Positions 11,421 through 24,621 of a DNA stretch of 64,000 bases are shown here, piece by piece. The position numbers were made by a program, and so were the translations under genes. The first letter of the stretch is position 1; each line of letters opens with the position of its first letter. The notes under the pieces were generated by a model, which ran no database searches, was not told the DNA's origin, and worked only from the letters and a program-made list of their open reading frames with translations. The stretch spans positions 96,740,904 through 96,804,903 of the forward strand of contig NC_030678.2 of NCBI RefSeq assembly GCF_000004195.4, read 5' to 3'. Source of the DNA: Xenopus tropicalis (taxonomy: Eukaryota; Chordata; Amphibia; Anura; Pipidae).

Positions 11421-12979
11421 CTGCCCTTAATCTGCCCCCAGTCCAATGGTACTCACCCCTCCCAACTGGCAGATAGCACTTAGTGGAGTGAAGTTGTTTT
11501 CTAAGATAACCATGGGCCAGGAGCTGTGGGATTATTCCATGGGCTGGAGTACATGCATGAGTAGTATTCCAACCTACTAAAGGATCACACAGTCATTATT
11601 CACTTTGGCAAATTATAAAACTTAAAGTCAGTTTTAAAAAGAAAGAAGATTCTCTCTGGGATCATCCTCTCATTTCATCAGTTTTTATAAACACTGTACC
11701 CTCAAGTGAAATGGAAAATTGAGTGCTGGCAATCTTTCTCCTTTTTTTTTTAAAAGTTGGTACAGGCCTGTCTAACTATCTGACCATAGTATGGTATACC
11801 ATAGTACTGGAAAACTACTCAGCAGCACAAAGTTTTTAATGCAGAATGCTTTTTATAAAACTATTCTGATAGTTTAAAAATGTAACATCAACGTTATCTC
11901 ACAGTGTAACTCAGCAAGTATATATTTGACTATATTAATGATTAAGGTACAAGCTGAATATTCACTAAATCATATGTATTTGGTAAATACACTTTTGGGC
12001 ATAAGCATTCGTCAATTATATTTTGAATATTGTAGGTGAAAGAGAAATAATCTTTAAAAAGTGCAGCAGTATTTAATGCACATTTCCTCTCTGTATAGGA
12101 CATTTGAGTTTCCCCACATATACACGTTTTTTTTAATTTAAATGCAATCTTTAGTATTAAAAGTTTGTTCAATTTAAAAGTGCTGCATGCATTTGTTACT
12201 GAGTTACTTCCAGGAAATACAATGGGAGATGCGTGCTCATTTTCTCTGCATTCTATAAGCAAGATCTTACATATGCCTCATTGGCAAGTAAATATAACTT
12301 ACATAATGGAAGTTTTAAGATTCTCAAACAAACCACTCACATTAAAAGTACAAGCTAAATCAGCAATCTGCTCATGCCACATTTATATATAATTCAAAGT
12401 GACAAGACCAGAATTCCAATAAGTTGGTATGTTGTTTGCCTTTGCTTATTCTGTTATTATGTCCAGTGTTGTTCATTATCTGTGGTGAAAAGCAACATAA
12501 ACAGAGTTAGCAACTGAAAAGGATTTGTTTTTGTACAGGATAATATGAACAAAGAAAACCCTGCAAAACATCAGGTTCCAGGTGGATCAACCCTGAAAAT
12601 CTTCCCTTATTTTGGTATTGGATAGAGAAAAATTACTTTGGTCACACCAGACCACTTGATGTCACCAAACCACAATTATCCAGTTCTTCTGGAACTGTGT
12701 TGACATATTATAGACTTATAATAGATATATATATATATATATATAGAATTTTAACAGAATTATAATAAGCATTAGCTTTTGGTATAGGCTGATACGTCAA
12801 GGACACTCATATCTGGCCCTTCAATACAAAGATAGACGTTCAGAAAACCAGTTATTGGCGTTGACTCTCCAAATGGTGATATGCAACAATTTAACCTAAG
12901 AAATGTGTTGCTAAATCTCTGTAAAGCTGTCTAGAAGTAATCCCATATAGCAGTCCTGGTTTCATGGCCAGTTTGCATG
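11421..12979. other. Unassigned DNA
   Basis: No supported gene. Contains a 14-bp palindrome TATGGTATACCATA near 11791 and an AT microsatellite at about 12725-12745. Confidence 0.4.
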
Positions 12980-13437
12980 TTAAAGGAGAACTATCCCAGC
13001 TGTAAAAGCCCCATTAATTGGCCTGCCTTGACCCCCCTCACCTCTCCCTTATCACATACTCAGTTAAAAAACTGCCCCTATCACAAACTCCAATGTAAAA
13101 ATGCAGAGCAGTACAGCAGTGTACCTGGGCGCCATTTTCTGTTCAATTGTAGAAGCTTCGGGTCTCACCCCGACGTGGACCCTGCTTGACCATGTACAGT
13201 TGAAGCAGATTTCTTGATCGCCCCAACTGCGCGTGCACAAGCAGGGTCTGTGTCGGCAGTGAGACCCAAAGCTTCTTCAATTGAACAGAAGATGGCACCC
13301 AGGTACGCAGCTGTGCTGCTCTGCATTTTTAGGTTGGGGTTCACGACGGGGGCAGTTTTTTAAGACACAGAGTATGTGATAAGGGAGAGGTGAGTTAAGG
13401 GTGCTTTTATAGCTGGGGGGGTGTAGTTCTCCTTTGA
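12980..13437. mobile_element. T2/Kolobok-like foldback element
   Basis: Left end TTAAAGGAGAACTATCCC, right end TAGTTCTCCTTTGA: terminal inverted repeats on a TTAA-type end, the right TTAA mutated to TTGA. The two halves are largely reverse complements (ACCCCCCTCACCTCTCCC against GGGAGAGGTGAG; GGCGCCATTTTCTGTTCAAT against ATTGAACAGAAGATGGCACC). It could fold into a hairpin of about 450 nt. A decayed half-copy lies at 41895-42100. Non-coding; a source of transposase is not present. Confidence 0.8.
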
Positions 13438-14351
13438 AGAAGTAGTTCAACATTATGCAAAGGTTTTGTATGTTAGAGAATGTCCTATTCTTAGCAACGT
13501 TTCTATTAGTCTTAATATTAGTTTAGGCTCTTTCCAACTTTTAAAAAGTGGGTTGCTGACCCCGCAGTCAAACAGTGAGGCATTATTATTGTTTTAGTAT
13601 TATTTATCTGTCTATCCTTTATGTTGATCTTTCATGTTGATCATAGCAAATCATATGTAGTAACCTATCTGCTGTACCTTCAAATGACTTGTATATTAGA
13701 CAATGGGTAGATAATTTATGGCATTATTTTAAGGATCTGTTGCTTTGTAAGAAAAAATCTACTTACAAATCTTTTGAAAGAAAAACAAAATATGACATCT
13801 CTACATTCCTTACTTTGGCATTAATGATGTCAATACCCATTTTAAATTCAGAAATACAACAAATGAAATACTTATTCAAAAGATCTATACACATTTCCCA
13901 GGTGACATAAGAGAAGGCCATACTATGACTGGCATCAAATACATTTCTTATTTCAACTCTAGGCTGTCAATAATTTCCCATTGCAAACATGAATATAAAC
14001 TGAGTTCTAATGCCCTAATTTTAATAATTATCTAGCAATAAAGGAAACCTCGCACTACTCTTGTAATACAGGGTGCACAGTTACAAGAGTAACTCTATAT
14101 TTTAACTAAGTTTTAGCGGATGAACTGAATTAAAAGTTATATTTTAAAATTCCGTACAGGTGTGCCAGAAAAGTGTGTCTTCTTCTCTACTTGTTGCACA
14201 CTAATTTTAATAATAGCATCATGTGTAGCTAAAAAAATATGAGTTTTAACAATAGTGTCAAAGAATACAAAATATAGTTGTTTAGATGAAAATAATAGCA
14301 CATATCAACCTAAAACCTAAATCAGTTATATGATATTAAAAGTGATGATAT
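13438..14351. other. Unassigned AT-rich DNA
   Basis: No gene or element recognised; the short open frame at 13689-13910 is not convincing. Confidence 0.4.
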
Positions 14352-14707
14352 TTAAAGTTACACTGACTAAAATGAAACTGTTTTTTTAAATAAATCATAA
14401 CATTGCCTTTGCACAAGCTTATAAAATTTAAATAAAAGTACTTCCTGATGTTTTTACATTGCCTGTCAGATCCCCTTTGTTTCTCTATGAGGGGGCGGCC
14501 ATATTTGTGCAGCAGGAGTCCTTTAGCATTAAAAGCTATAACTGACAGGCTGAGAAGGGACAGTCAGGTTAGCAAAACAGTTTAGGAACTTCAGGTAACA
14601 GTTACAAAAGCAGCTCTATCAGTGAACAATTATCAACACGACCTATAAATGATGTTTAATTTACATTAATCTTCTGAAAGTAATTTTTTGTGTCAGTATC
14701 ACTTTAA
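14352..14707. mobile_element. T2-like element with TTAAAGT(G/T)A ends
   Basis: Left end TTAAAGTTACACTGACTAAAA; right end, reverse-complemented, TTAAAGTGATACTGACACAAAA. The ends match at most positions over about 21 bp and carry TTAA-type tips. Length 356 bp, non-coding. The related end fragment at 11330 supports a repeated family. Confidence 0.7.
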
Positions 14708-14805
14708 GCACAGAGCACCTGTCTAATCTGGAAAACATAAAGCTAAGGATTTACAGAATACAGAGGATTTTGAAAAATTCTCAAGCTCTTTGAAACACGC
14801 ACTAA

Positions 14806-15122
14806 GGGGGAGATTTATTAAGTCACAAGAGCTTGGAGCGTTCATTCGAATGCTCCGAGCGTATTTTCGCCGATTTTTTCTCGCTTGCGCAACTTTTCCG
14901 TACGCTTGCATGCCTTCTTGTGCGCAAAAATTCGGAAAGGTTCTGCCACTGTTTAAAATCATTCGGTATGAAAATTTTGTTACTTTTGGACCGCCAATAC
15001 GATATTATCATGACTAATACGATTTTTTCGTAAGCATTTTCGTGATATTTGCGATCGTCAGAAATTATCATAACCAATCCGAATTTTTCCCATTCGAACT
15101 CGTGTTTTAATGAATCGGCCCC
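14806..15122. mobile_element. GGGGCCGATTCATTAA-type inverted-repeat element
   Basis: Starts GGGGGAGATTTATTAAG and ends, on the minus strand, GGGGCCGATTCATTAAAAC. The interior holds CpG-containing runs (CGATTTTTTC, CGCTTGCG) like the larger palindromes at 17615 and 49905, with which it shares a GGAAAGGTT...CGGTA segment. Non-coding; reading frames inside are by-products of the repeat. Confidence 0.7.
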
Positions 15123-15421
15123 TTAGATTTGTTAAAGAACCAGGAGGAGAAATGAACAACAAAGCAATATCTAGCTACTGTGTTTATTAAATGAATTTCC
15201 AAAAGTTAGAGCTGATTCAGTCTGAATAGCAACAAGACCCCTCTTACCCCTGGCATTCAGTTGATTGTGTTAGCATTATTAATATATTAATACTCCCAGA
15301 AAATGTGACCTTAACTAAGTAAAGATAGTGAGAAAATGGTGAAAGAAAATTAGCTATTCTCAAACTTGCTAATAATTGGAGTTGGGAGAGCATTAAGGTA
15401 GACAATGTAGGCATTATCCAG

Positions 15422-15707
15422 TACAGGTATAGGATCTTGTATCCAGGGTTTTTCCAAATAAGAGACGTTTCCATAATTTGGCTCAGCATAACTTGTCTTC
15501 TAAAAATCATGTAAACATTATATATACCCAGTAGTATAGTTTTACCATCAATATGCAGCTTAGTACATGATGCTGTTTTACTATTACAGCGAAAAGAAAA
15601 TCATTTTCAAAAACACTAGCTTAAAATAGACTCTAGGGGAGAAGGCCTTTCTATATTTTGGAGCTTTCTGGATGATGGGTTTCTGGATAAGGAATCCCAT
15701 ACCTGTT
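15422..15707. mobile_element. TACAGGTATGGGA-family inverted-repeat element
   Basis: Left TACAGGTATAGGATC, right GGAATCCCATACCTGT. Interior CCATAATTTGG and the final GGAGCTTTCTGGATGATGGG match family text. Complete but with base changes at both tips. Confidence 0.8.
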
Positions 15708-17614
15708 ATCATCATCAGTGGAAAAACAAAGTAGTAAAGCAAACAGTTGTATTTGTGTAGATGTGTTTATTAGTAGGTTATTTAGAACAGCCTTAAAACA
15801 TACTCACCATATGCTATACTGCAGTACTGTACTTCACACTCAGTCCTTTTCTTTGTGCATGAAGAATTATTTCCCTGCATGCTTCATTTATTTACTTCAT
15901 GCCTGATTCCTTCATGGCAAGCTTGATTTAATTTGCTGCATGGTTCATTTCGTTCACATTAGAAAGCCCCACAATTCATTTGTCAAGCTTCAGATGGAAA
16001 TGCATCACATCATATATAATTGCAGCATCATGTAGTGAAAATCTGTTTGATTATTCATTTAACTGCAGTTCATTTCAAAAGGAAAGGGGGTATAAAGCAA
16101 CACTTGGACTCTTTATTACATGTAGCTGCCAGTCCATTTCTTATCATGCTCTTTTTAAACAACTGAACATGATGGTCACATAGCAGTCAAGAAATATATC
16201 AATAGGTCATTGTTCATCTACGTTTTCAACTCACTAGGGCTTAAAATCAGAGTAATCTCAGAACATTAAACCTTATTTTTGTCGAATACCAAAAATATAA
16301 TATCAGCAGATGTACCTTAACCATAACTCTGGAGGTATTGCTAAGTTTGTGCCTGGTAGTTAACTAATTTGCTTTCCAAACAATGTTTAATACTCTATTA
16401 AACCATACACTGATGCAAACAGGTGCACACCCACACAGAACATGAATTAACAAACGTGATATATGTTCTTTTCTTAATAAATTTTGCTGGAAATATTGAT
16501 ATTTAAAGTTCACAGCATACAATTTATTTGCATCAGATTCAGTGTGGCCCCAGATAATAAACATACAAAATATGAATGAAGCCATTAGAAGCTGTTTTAG
16601 TTTGGGGTAATAATAGGATTTGTTGCACTGCATTTTATGGAAACTGTCAAATAATTCAAGGCAGATAAAAGGGATAAATATAAGTCAGGGTATATTAGTC
16701 AGGGAAGTCCAGAGGTCGCCTCCTCCTTTATAACTCTTCTAACTCCTTCACAATACTTCAGTCCATCATAGACTCACCCCTCATTATTAAGAATTTCACA
16801 GACTTTTTTTGGTAAATTAATGGTTGATAGTAATGGTTTCAGTAAATATTACTTTTTACATAAAGTATTTTTAATTTGTGAAATTTTCCCTATTTACTTT
16901 GACTCTAAATGATGACCCCTCTGTTCTCTATGTGGAACCCCTCTCTTCAAAACCTCAGTTGCCCATCAGTTTTTATACATCTTTAGAAAAGGTTGCATTG
17001 TAACCATGATGACTGGCAACATCTCCTTTTGCTGTAGGTTTGCTGGGCTTTGCCACAGATTTAGCTTTCTTAAATCATCTAGTAGCTGGATGGGGGCCTC
17101 CAAACCATGAACATTTATGCAGAACGTTACATGAAGCTCCCATCTGCAGTTCCCTTAATTGTACTGGAAACAGTGGCCATATTTAGGCAGGATGAGGAAC
17201 CAATCTCCCCAGCTCCAGCAGAAAAAAGTGTCTGCTATTGAGCCTATTGGAAGATATAAGCCAAAATCCCACATCTCTATTTCTTCACTGAATATATAGA
17301 TGGATTGCCCTTCTCTGCTTAAACTGCCCATCAAAGCACAGCTATTGCCCCTGTAGACTCTATGGACCTTAAATATACCGACCAGAAACAAAACAAAATA
17401 CACATAAAAAGTTTCAGGGCTCTTTCTAGCCAATAATGCTTCCCACTATAACAAACATCTGAAGGCAGTTGCTGAAGGTATTACATCACACACCTTGACT
17501 ATTTTGATCACTCAAGCAAGGAGTGCCCTACTTGGTCAACATAGCCCAAGTGGCACTCCTATCAAGATATGATTTGAGGGCATACTGAAGTATGAACAAA
17601 ATTACTAACACTTA
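15708..17614. other. Unassigned DNA
   Basis: No supported gene. A frame on the minus strand at 17155-17433 is tryptophan- and aromatic-rich but has no recognised domain or splice context. No inverted-repeat element seen. Confidence 0.35.
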
Positions 17615-18181
17615 GGGGCACATTTACTTACCCACGAACGGGCCAAATGCGTCCGATTGCGTTTTTTTCGTAATGAACGGTATTTGGCGATTTTTCGGAA
17701 AATTGTTGCGACTTTTTCGTTGCCATTCCGAATGTTGCGCAAAATTTGCCGATTTTTTCGTAGCGTTACTACTTGCGCGAAAAGTCGCGACTTTTTCGTA
17801 GCCTTCGCGCCGAGTACGAAAGATTCGGATTCATTCAAGCTTCAGTATGGTGACTTTTCTTGGGCCAGGTTGGAGCTGCAGGGTGCCATTGAGTCCTATG
17901 GGAGGCTCCCAAAATCATGCTAAGTCTGAAAGTTTCGCCCGCCGCTTACGAGCACTCATTACGAAAAAGTCGCAACAAGATACGAGCGCATCGTAATGGC
18001 TACGATAAACTCGCGTTTTTTCGCGCAAATCGTATCGTAACGAAAAAGTCGCAACAATTTCCGAAAAGTCGTAAAGGCGCCGAAAAAATCGCAAAAAATA
18101 CGAAAAAGTCGCAAAATGTTCGTTTTCCAATCTGAATTTTTCCAATTCGGATTCGGATTCGTGGGTTAGTAAATGTGCCCC
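17615..18181. mobile_element. Large palindromic element, GGGGCACATTTACT family
   Basis: Ends GGGGCACATTTACTTACC and GGTTAGTAAATGTGCCCC are inverted, and TTA flanks both sides (17612-17614 and 18182-18184), a likely 3-bp target duplication. The arms are rich in CGACTTTTTCGTA and its complement. The centre (about 17838-17950) is not palindromic and has GGGCCAGGTTGGAGCTGCAG, also present in the element at 49905. Overlapping frames on both strands arise from the palindrome. Non-coding. Confidence 0.85.
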
Positions 18182-18940
18182 TTAACCTTTAGTCAGTTTT
18201 AAGCCCTTAGCACAATTCAACCACCAGATAAAATCAAAATTAATTCATAAACACATTTTTCATGCATATACCATGAAAACAATTCATGACAAGTGTCATT
18301 TTAGCCTTCTGTAATGCTGTTTTCTGAGTGCCCCCTTTTAGCAGATAGCTCCAAAAAGTGTTCAGTGCACTAATTAGCTCATTACATTTATGCCTTGCTT
18401 TTCACAAAGTCACCATGGGTTATGTAAAACAATGTCACAATCTCATATATTACATTATCTGGCTGGGCTGTGGCAGTAACAGAGAGATATGTAGGCTATT
18501 ATTTTAACACGCATTGCCCACATACTCTTATTTATGATCTTGTCAACCCTGTTTGTAGATTTGCTTTTTATTACCCACAACAGTTCTGGACACTACATTA
18601 TGTCAGAAGAATCTAAGGAAATGTTATAGTATTCTGTCAGCATTTAAAAAATGTTCCCCTCACTTTATATTTTATGCATCAATGCATTATATTCCAAACA
18701 ACTTAAAATATATTGAAATGGTAATTGTTAACAATATTCTATGTAGGAAACAAGCGATTTCTGCCTTAGGATGAGGTGATATAACCTGTATAATGTAATG
18801 ACAGGTGCAACGTGTGCTCCAGTGAATCCATAGCAACCAATCAGCATGTAACACATACTACTGTTTATAAAGACAGATATTTTATTGTCTGCTCGGGTTA
18901 AATTACTGATATGCCTATACTAGTGATTGAAGACAATAGG
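18182..18940. other. Unassigned DNA
   Basis: Contains one AGCAACCAATCAGCATG scrap (about 18832) like the small element at 3676. No gene. Confidence 0.35.
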
Positions 18941-19300
18941 GGTTTTCTTTGCGGCTGCTGCAGAACTTTTTTTTTTGTCACTTTGAATGCATTATGGTAA
19001 ATGGGGGGTTTTTTCTCACTCCAAAAACACTGAAGTCAGTTTGGGTCTTTTATAAAGTGTGTGCAGTGCATATTTTTTCACAAATAGTCGTTTTGTGCAT
19101 ATTTTCCCATAATTACTTAAATTTTGCTGTGCCCGCACAGCTCAAAATTATTTGCACAGTGAACATATTTGCCCTGCCCGTGTTTATATTTATAAACCTG
19201 GAGAAGACTGGTACATTTAAAAAGCAAACATAATTGCAAATTTTTATTTGTGGTTTTTTTCAAATTTTTTTCTCACTCCAAATGCATTCAAGTCAAGTTC
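18941..19300. mobile_element. Decayed repeat related to the GGGGTCATTTATAAA family
   Basis: The portion 19155-19245 (ACATATTTGCCCTGCC..., GGAGAAGACTGGT, GCAAACATAATTG) matches the left part of the element at 32771 and 63102. CTCACTCCAAA(A/T)(A/G)CA text (19014, 19274) resembles 3540-3640. No clear ends. Confidence 0.45.
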
Positions 19301-19526
19301 ATTGCTTCCATTTTATCCCCTAGCATCAATGACCCACATTAGAAAAGAAAAGAAAAAACATGACTACTTTTTTCTGTAAATACACACACACATATATACA
19401 TACAGTATATATACACATAAAAGTACATTGAAGTTCATGGGCAATATTTTGTGCTAAAATTTCATCACAAATATACATGCATTAAGATAAATGACGTGCT
19501 GTAGCCCAGGAGATTGTCACTGTAGT

Positions 19527-19834
19527 CAGGGCCGGATTTCCAAATTGGCCGCCCCGAGGCCGCCCCCGGTCGCACACCCCCCCCTCCCCCAGTGCGCATG
19601 CTCGATACAGGGGGAGAGGGGTGCGCGTGCGCATGCGCGAATAGGGGGGGGGGGCCTTGCGCGCGCATGCACAGTGGGCCAAACTTGGATACGGAGCAGT
19701 GGATAGAAGTCCCCCCATTGCTCCGTATGGGTACAAAACTTTTTAGAATTTGGTGCGGCGGTGCGGCATGCCGCCCTCAGGTTTCTGCTGCCCTAGGCCC
19801 GGGCCTTTGTGGCCTCTCCACAAATCCGGGCCTG
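19527..19834 (+). mobile_element. hAT-like element with perfect 8-bp target duplication
   Basis: CAGGGCCGGATTT at the left and AAATCCGGGCCTG at the right are inverted. The 8-bp ACTGTAGT occurs immediately outside both ends (19519-19526 and 19835-19842), the hallmark of hAT transposition. The interior is strongly GC-rich (CGCGCGCATGC, runs of C and G) in an AT-rich setting and has no transposase. A truncated relative in the other orientation lies at 57308. Confidence 0.9.
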
Positions 19835-19868
19835 ACTGTAGTCTTGGATACGTAGCCTATCTACAAAG

Positions 19869-20052
19869 AATCAGAATATCCAAGGCTATTGTGATACTAA
19901 TATCTACAGTTAGTATTAATGGTTATATATATAGTTTATGTATGTGATTGTATAGATTGGTAGGTGTGGGTTGTGTGTACTGGGTTTACTTGGATGGGTT
20001 GAACTTGATGGACTCTGGTCTTTTTTCAACCCTATGTAACTATGTAACTATA
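19869..20052 (+). mobile_element. CR1 LINE 3' tail (5'-truncated)
   Basis: Matches the last ~185 bp of the CR1 at 50872-52508, from AATCAGAATATCCAAGG through GGGTTGAACTTGATGGA to the terminal ATGTAACT units. This is the usual product of incomplete reverse transcription. It begins only 27 bp beyond the hAT target duplication. Confidence 0.9.
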
Positions 20053-22054
20053 TTAAAAACATTAAGGGAATCTGTCTGTCACTCCCCATCCAGACAGCCA
20101 CCAGATTAACACAATCTTAGGCATGGATCGGGGCAGACAAGCAACAGAATGAGTGCATTCTGATGTAAGTGGGTAGTCGCAGACACATGGAATGCTTCTA
20201 TGCAATCCCACATTCAGATTGACCCAAGCACATGCGCACTGCAGATAGATCGATGCTCAGTAATCTTCACTTTTTAAAGTGATTGATGCTACTCATGAGG
20301 CACCGAGCCTTTTTGTTTTTATGTCTATGAAGATTCTCATTCATCCAGGTCATGATATACAGTATCTAGTAGAATTGAGTCTAAAAACAACTGGACTTTT
20401 CTTTTTGCTTTTTGTTTTCAGCTACTTCTGTGCTCCTGACCTTGGCCTGACTTCTCGTGATTGAGCTTCTGCTGCCAGCATTGAACCTCTGCCTATCTCC
20501 TTTCTTTCTTTGGCTCCTCATTCTGCTTTGATGCTCAGATTATTTCTGTCACTCCTGCCATTCCTCCACTGATTGCAGTCCTGTCTCAACCCTCAGTAGG
20601 AGAGGCTCTACTGACTCTCTTATAATGGTGAGATTGTCCTCTCAAAGGTACCTGACACTGCCATTGCAGCATCTACTGCTAAGTCATTGCAAAACCTCAC
20701 CTTCATTTGTGTTTCTTCAGGTGAAATTTCCTTCACTTTATCCCTACTGTTTCTTTGAAACAGATCTTTTTATACTGATAAGCTGTATTGCTTTCACACA
20801 GAATAAGTAATATCTATGAACCTTCACATATTTAATTTACAGTCTTGCATCTGACAGCTATCTATGATAGCCATAGGCTGCAATGTCCTGATTGTCTAAC
20901 AGTTGGAAAGAAACCTGGTTTAAAAATGACTACAAACAGATAAGAAAAAAACAAATTTTTTAGTAAAAAAAATAAAGGCAGATTTAAGTATTCAAAACAA
21001 CAAACTGGTCAGTTATTAGATATTTTTAGCTCTTCACAAATTACATACAGATATGGGGAAATGTAATTAACAGTAACAACTTAAATTAAAATTATTTGCA
21101 TATATTTTTATTTTTTTTTTAAATGTAATAGTCTTCAATAAACAAGTATTACATAGCAAAGACAGTATTCTTAAGGTGAAGTATACTTTGACCCAAAAAT
21201 AGATGTTCAGTAAGTTTTAGTACATACACTGGTGAACTGGTGCAAATGCACAATCTTTTTTATTGGTGGAGGGTCCCTAAATTCTCTCAAGGGCTAGTGT
21301 ATGAAATATGTGCAAAAGAAAAACTTATTGTTAAAAGGGTAAAATTGATCAGATCGTATATTCCCACAATAATGTTTCAACTGAAATTTAGAGAATTATT
21401 CTGTGCCTATGAACCTCACATGCTTTGCTGATACTAATATTAAATTCTTATATATTTCCTCATTTTCTCTCATTATCCTTCATTTTGCTTTCAGCTATCT
21501 TTATGACACTACTCTACATGAGACAAGACCAATGCCAATGAAACTAAGCCCCTTGGGACAGTGTCCCAAGTGTCACAGTGTAGCTCAAACTACATCTACT
21601 TTTAAACTTTTACTTTCCACCTCTCTGACAGATGGTTTAAATTCGGCAGCAGGAACAGATCAAGTGAGACATATATTTATCATGGTACCATTTTCATATT
21701 ACTAAAATACTGGAGTTAAAAGGAAAATGCACTCACTGGCACTTTTAAAGCTAAAGAGGCCATATTAAATGTCAAAAACATAATATAAATGTATGGTTCT
21801 TCTCCAAGGTGAAACTAAGTAAATGTGATCCAAGAAGTATGTCTATATTTTTATCCCTTCACTCAAGTATATGCTGAGAAGAGTACAATAATGCCTTGCT
21901 TGTGAGTAGAATGTGTTTAGTATTAGGTTTATTTTGCGTTTAAATCATGTTAATATGATGATGATCATGCCACTGCAACAGTTTTTTTAGATTCCCCTCT
22001 ACTTATAGAGATAGTCTTTGTTAATGATCATGTAAAATCTAGGGGCAAATGTAT
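20053..22054. other. Unassigned DNA
   Basis: The CT-rich stretch 20420-20640 has the style of an LTR or gag leader (TGACCTTGGCCTGA), but nothing else supports this. The end TTAAGGTGAAGTATAC at 21173 may be one tip of a T2-like element without a partner. No gene. Confidence 0.3.
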
Positions 22055-22268
22055 TACAGGTATGGGACTTGTTATTCAGAATGACTGGGAACTGGGGTTT
22101 TCTGGATAAGTGGTCTTCTCATAATTTGGATCCCCATAATTATTTAATCAGTAATTAAACACAATAGAGTTGTTTTGGCTCCAATAAGGATTCATTATAT
22201 CTTAGTTGGGATCAAGTAAAAGGTACTGTTTTATTATTAGAGTTTCCGGATAAGGGGTCTGGTACTTT
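22055..22268. mobile_element. TACAGGTATGGGA-family element, internally deleted
   Basis: Begins TACAGGTATGGGACTTG, with the family text CCATAATTTGGATCCCC and GTTGGGATCAAGTA. It ends after GTTTCCGGATAAGGGGTC, so most of the right third is missing. Confidence 0.75.
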
Positions 22269-24621
22269 TCAACTTGAGCTTTTGGCATTTTTATTTAAAG
22301 CTTAAGTTAATTTTCCTGCTATTGTAGGTTTTACACCTGTTATTCGCAGATTAAAAATATGGTAAACATTTATACACAGCAGAAAAGGACAACCTGAAAA
22401 GGGGGCTTAGCTTCCTGAAACATGCATTCCTCTCTAACCAACAAAGTGAAAGAGCACCTGGAAAGTGACAACCTCAGATCATTAAAAGGATTGCCTGATA
22501 AACAGCCTAAAGTGAAGTTTTGCAGAAAACAATTTGGAACAAATTGGTTCTCAGTGGTTCTGTGTTAATCTGGATTAGTTCTGGACCAAATTACGCATAA
22601 AACATACATTACTAAGGTGTAATCTTCAGAGAAATCACCAACATTCTCAAATACAGTTGGTATTATACCACAAACCTTGGATAAGACTCTGAGATCCAAC
22701 CAAGTTTGCAGAATTCCTAGAACTTACTTCAGTTAAAAGAATACAACAAATCTGGACCAGTCCACATACCCTAGAAGTTTGGGAATACAATCAACTCTAA
22801 AAAGAAACAATGGAGAAACAAAAAACTAATTATAAGTGACTTCAGATATGCCAAATTGTGTGCAGATATATTCTTACTAAAATATGTCTCCTACAAGCCA
22901 AATAAAGACACAAGATTCAAAGACGTCAAACTCTCTCACTGTTTATCACTTGAAAGCTCCATTGAAGTCTATGGAAAAAACAAGGCCTGAATGGGTGAAA
23001 AGTTTTCAGGTAATAATCAAATCTGGCTATAATGTCAAACATTTATTGGGCCAGACTATATTTTTTAATAGAAAGCTCTATTAAAAAAGCTAAATTATCA
23101 CTAATGATGCAGCAACATCTCTATTAAAAGCCATGGTTTATTTCCTTCTAAATGAAAGGAAAGGAAGACAGGTACCCTTAGAAGTAATTAAGCAATTCAG
23201 GACATGTGGCATGGGGTCGCCATTTCAGGGACACCTGGACAACATTTATATTAGAGAGTATATTAAAGGGTACTGCTTAGTACCACAACTGTTTCCTAGT
23301 TAAATAGATAGGTAGGTGCTAAATAGCCCATGCCCTGTTAGATTTTAGACAACACATACTTGATAAAAGCAGCAGCAATTTTTTCTATTAAAAATGATCT
23401 ACTACAGGTACTACTATATTTCTTCAAAAATAGCTCTTCATGAATGATGCTGTTATCAATTTTGAATGATGCTGTAATTACTAATGTTATTGTAAAAAAT
23501 AATGATGTGCAATAACGATGCACAATAAAGTATAACGATGCTGTTACTGCAAGAGAACAATCTGCTATTTAATTGCTGTTTTCAAATAAATAGAAGTAAA
23601 AATACAATTAGGGCACAATTTGGGCCATGTTTATTGAAGGGCAAAAGGACACTTAGCAAAGGAGGTATGGGTTTGTATATGCTTTTGAAGTTCCCTTTGG
23701 GGAATTTTGTGTAGGGCTGTCCTTTTACCCCTTTGTAATTTTTCTCTTAGGACTTATCCACAATATGGTTTCCATGCAACTTGTTAATATTTATATTATT
23801 GTTGAAACGCATTGTCACACATTCAGAATACGGGAACTGGAGATGAGCAGTGGCATGGTGCCAATACTGTGCATGCTGCAACTCTTTCTGGCTTAAAAAA
23901 TTGACAACTGTCACACCATGCCCCTTCACATCTCTAATTTCCATATCATAATTGAATCTGTATTAAATTCATTTAAATTGGTATATAATGTGCACGAATC
24001 CTAACCTCATAATAATTACAATGCCCTTTTTGCCCTTACAGCTCTTAAACTCATTTGTTGTTCTTGCTAACTGTATTCGTCATTTAAAAATAGCATATGC
24101 CTCTTTTGTTACTAAATATAAGCTTAGTCCTTCTGCAAAGCCTTCCAGATACACATATTTTCCTTTCTACATCATTTCCTTAGATCATTCCTTCTTCTAA
24201 TACATATTTAATTCTCTGGCAAGATCAATTCAAGCATGTGACTCCTCTGCTGATGGTCCTATAAAGAAAAAAGGAAGCCAGAATCAAAGGGAAGGGAGAT
24301 CATAAGATCAAAAGGGAGGATGGAAGAAAAAAAAATGATTATTTTTCCAAATGGAAATTTTTCTGTTAATTAAAAAAATAATAACTTTGTATGACATGAT
24401 CCTTCGGGACACTCTGATAAGGGTTCAAAAAGGTAATGTTACGGGCTGCAACATTGTGGGTAAATCCAATGATGGATAAAAAGATTTGGCTCAGGGGTTT
24501 ATGTGCTTGATCAACTTCAGAAATCTCTGGATTAATGCATCTGGGAATATATCAATATTCAGCAATGAAGAAATTTTTTGTGTTTGTGTAACTATGTGCA
24601 GGAATGCAAGAAATTTAGGAC
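22269..24621. other. Unassigned DNA
   Basis: No gene or complete element recognised in about 2.3 kb. A region near 23450-23540 repeats ATGATGCTGT and AACGATGC motifs irregularly. All short open frames look incidental. Confidence 0.35.

Noticed and set aside
11791..11804. 14-bp palindrome TATGGTATACCATA
   Set aside because: Too short and isolated to support a function.
12725..12745. AT dinucleotide run
   Set aside because: Ordinary microsatellite.
17155..17433. Aromatic-rich minus-strand frame
   Set aside because: Striking composition but no motif, no signal or family resemblance; likely chance.
17615..18181. Overlapping frames on both strands of the palindromic elements
   Set aside because: They mirror each other because the DNA is palindromic; the same happens at 28308, 30865 and 49905.
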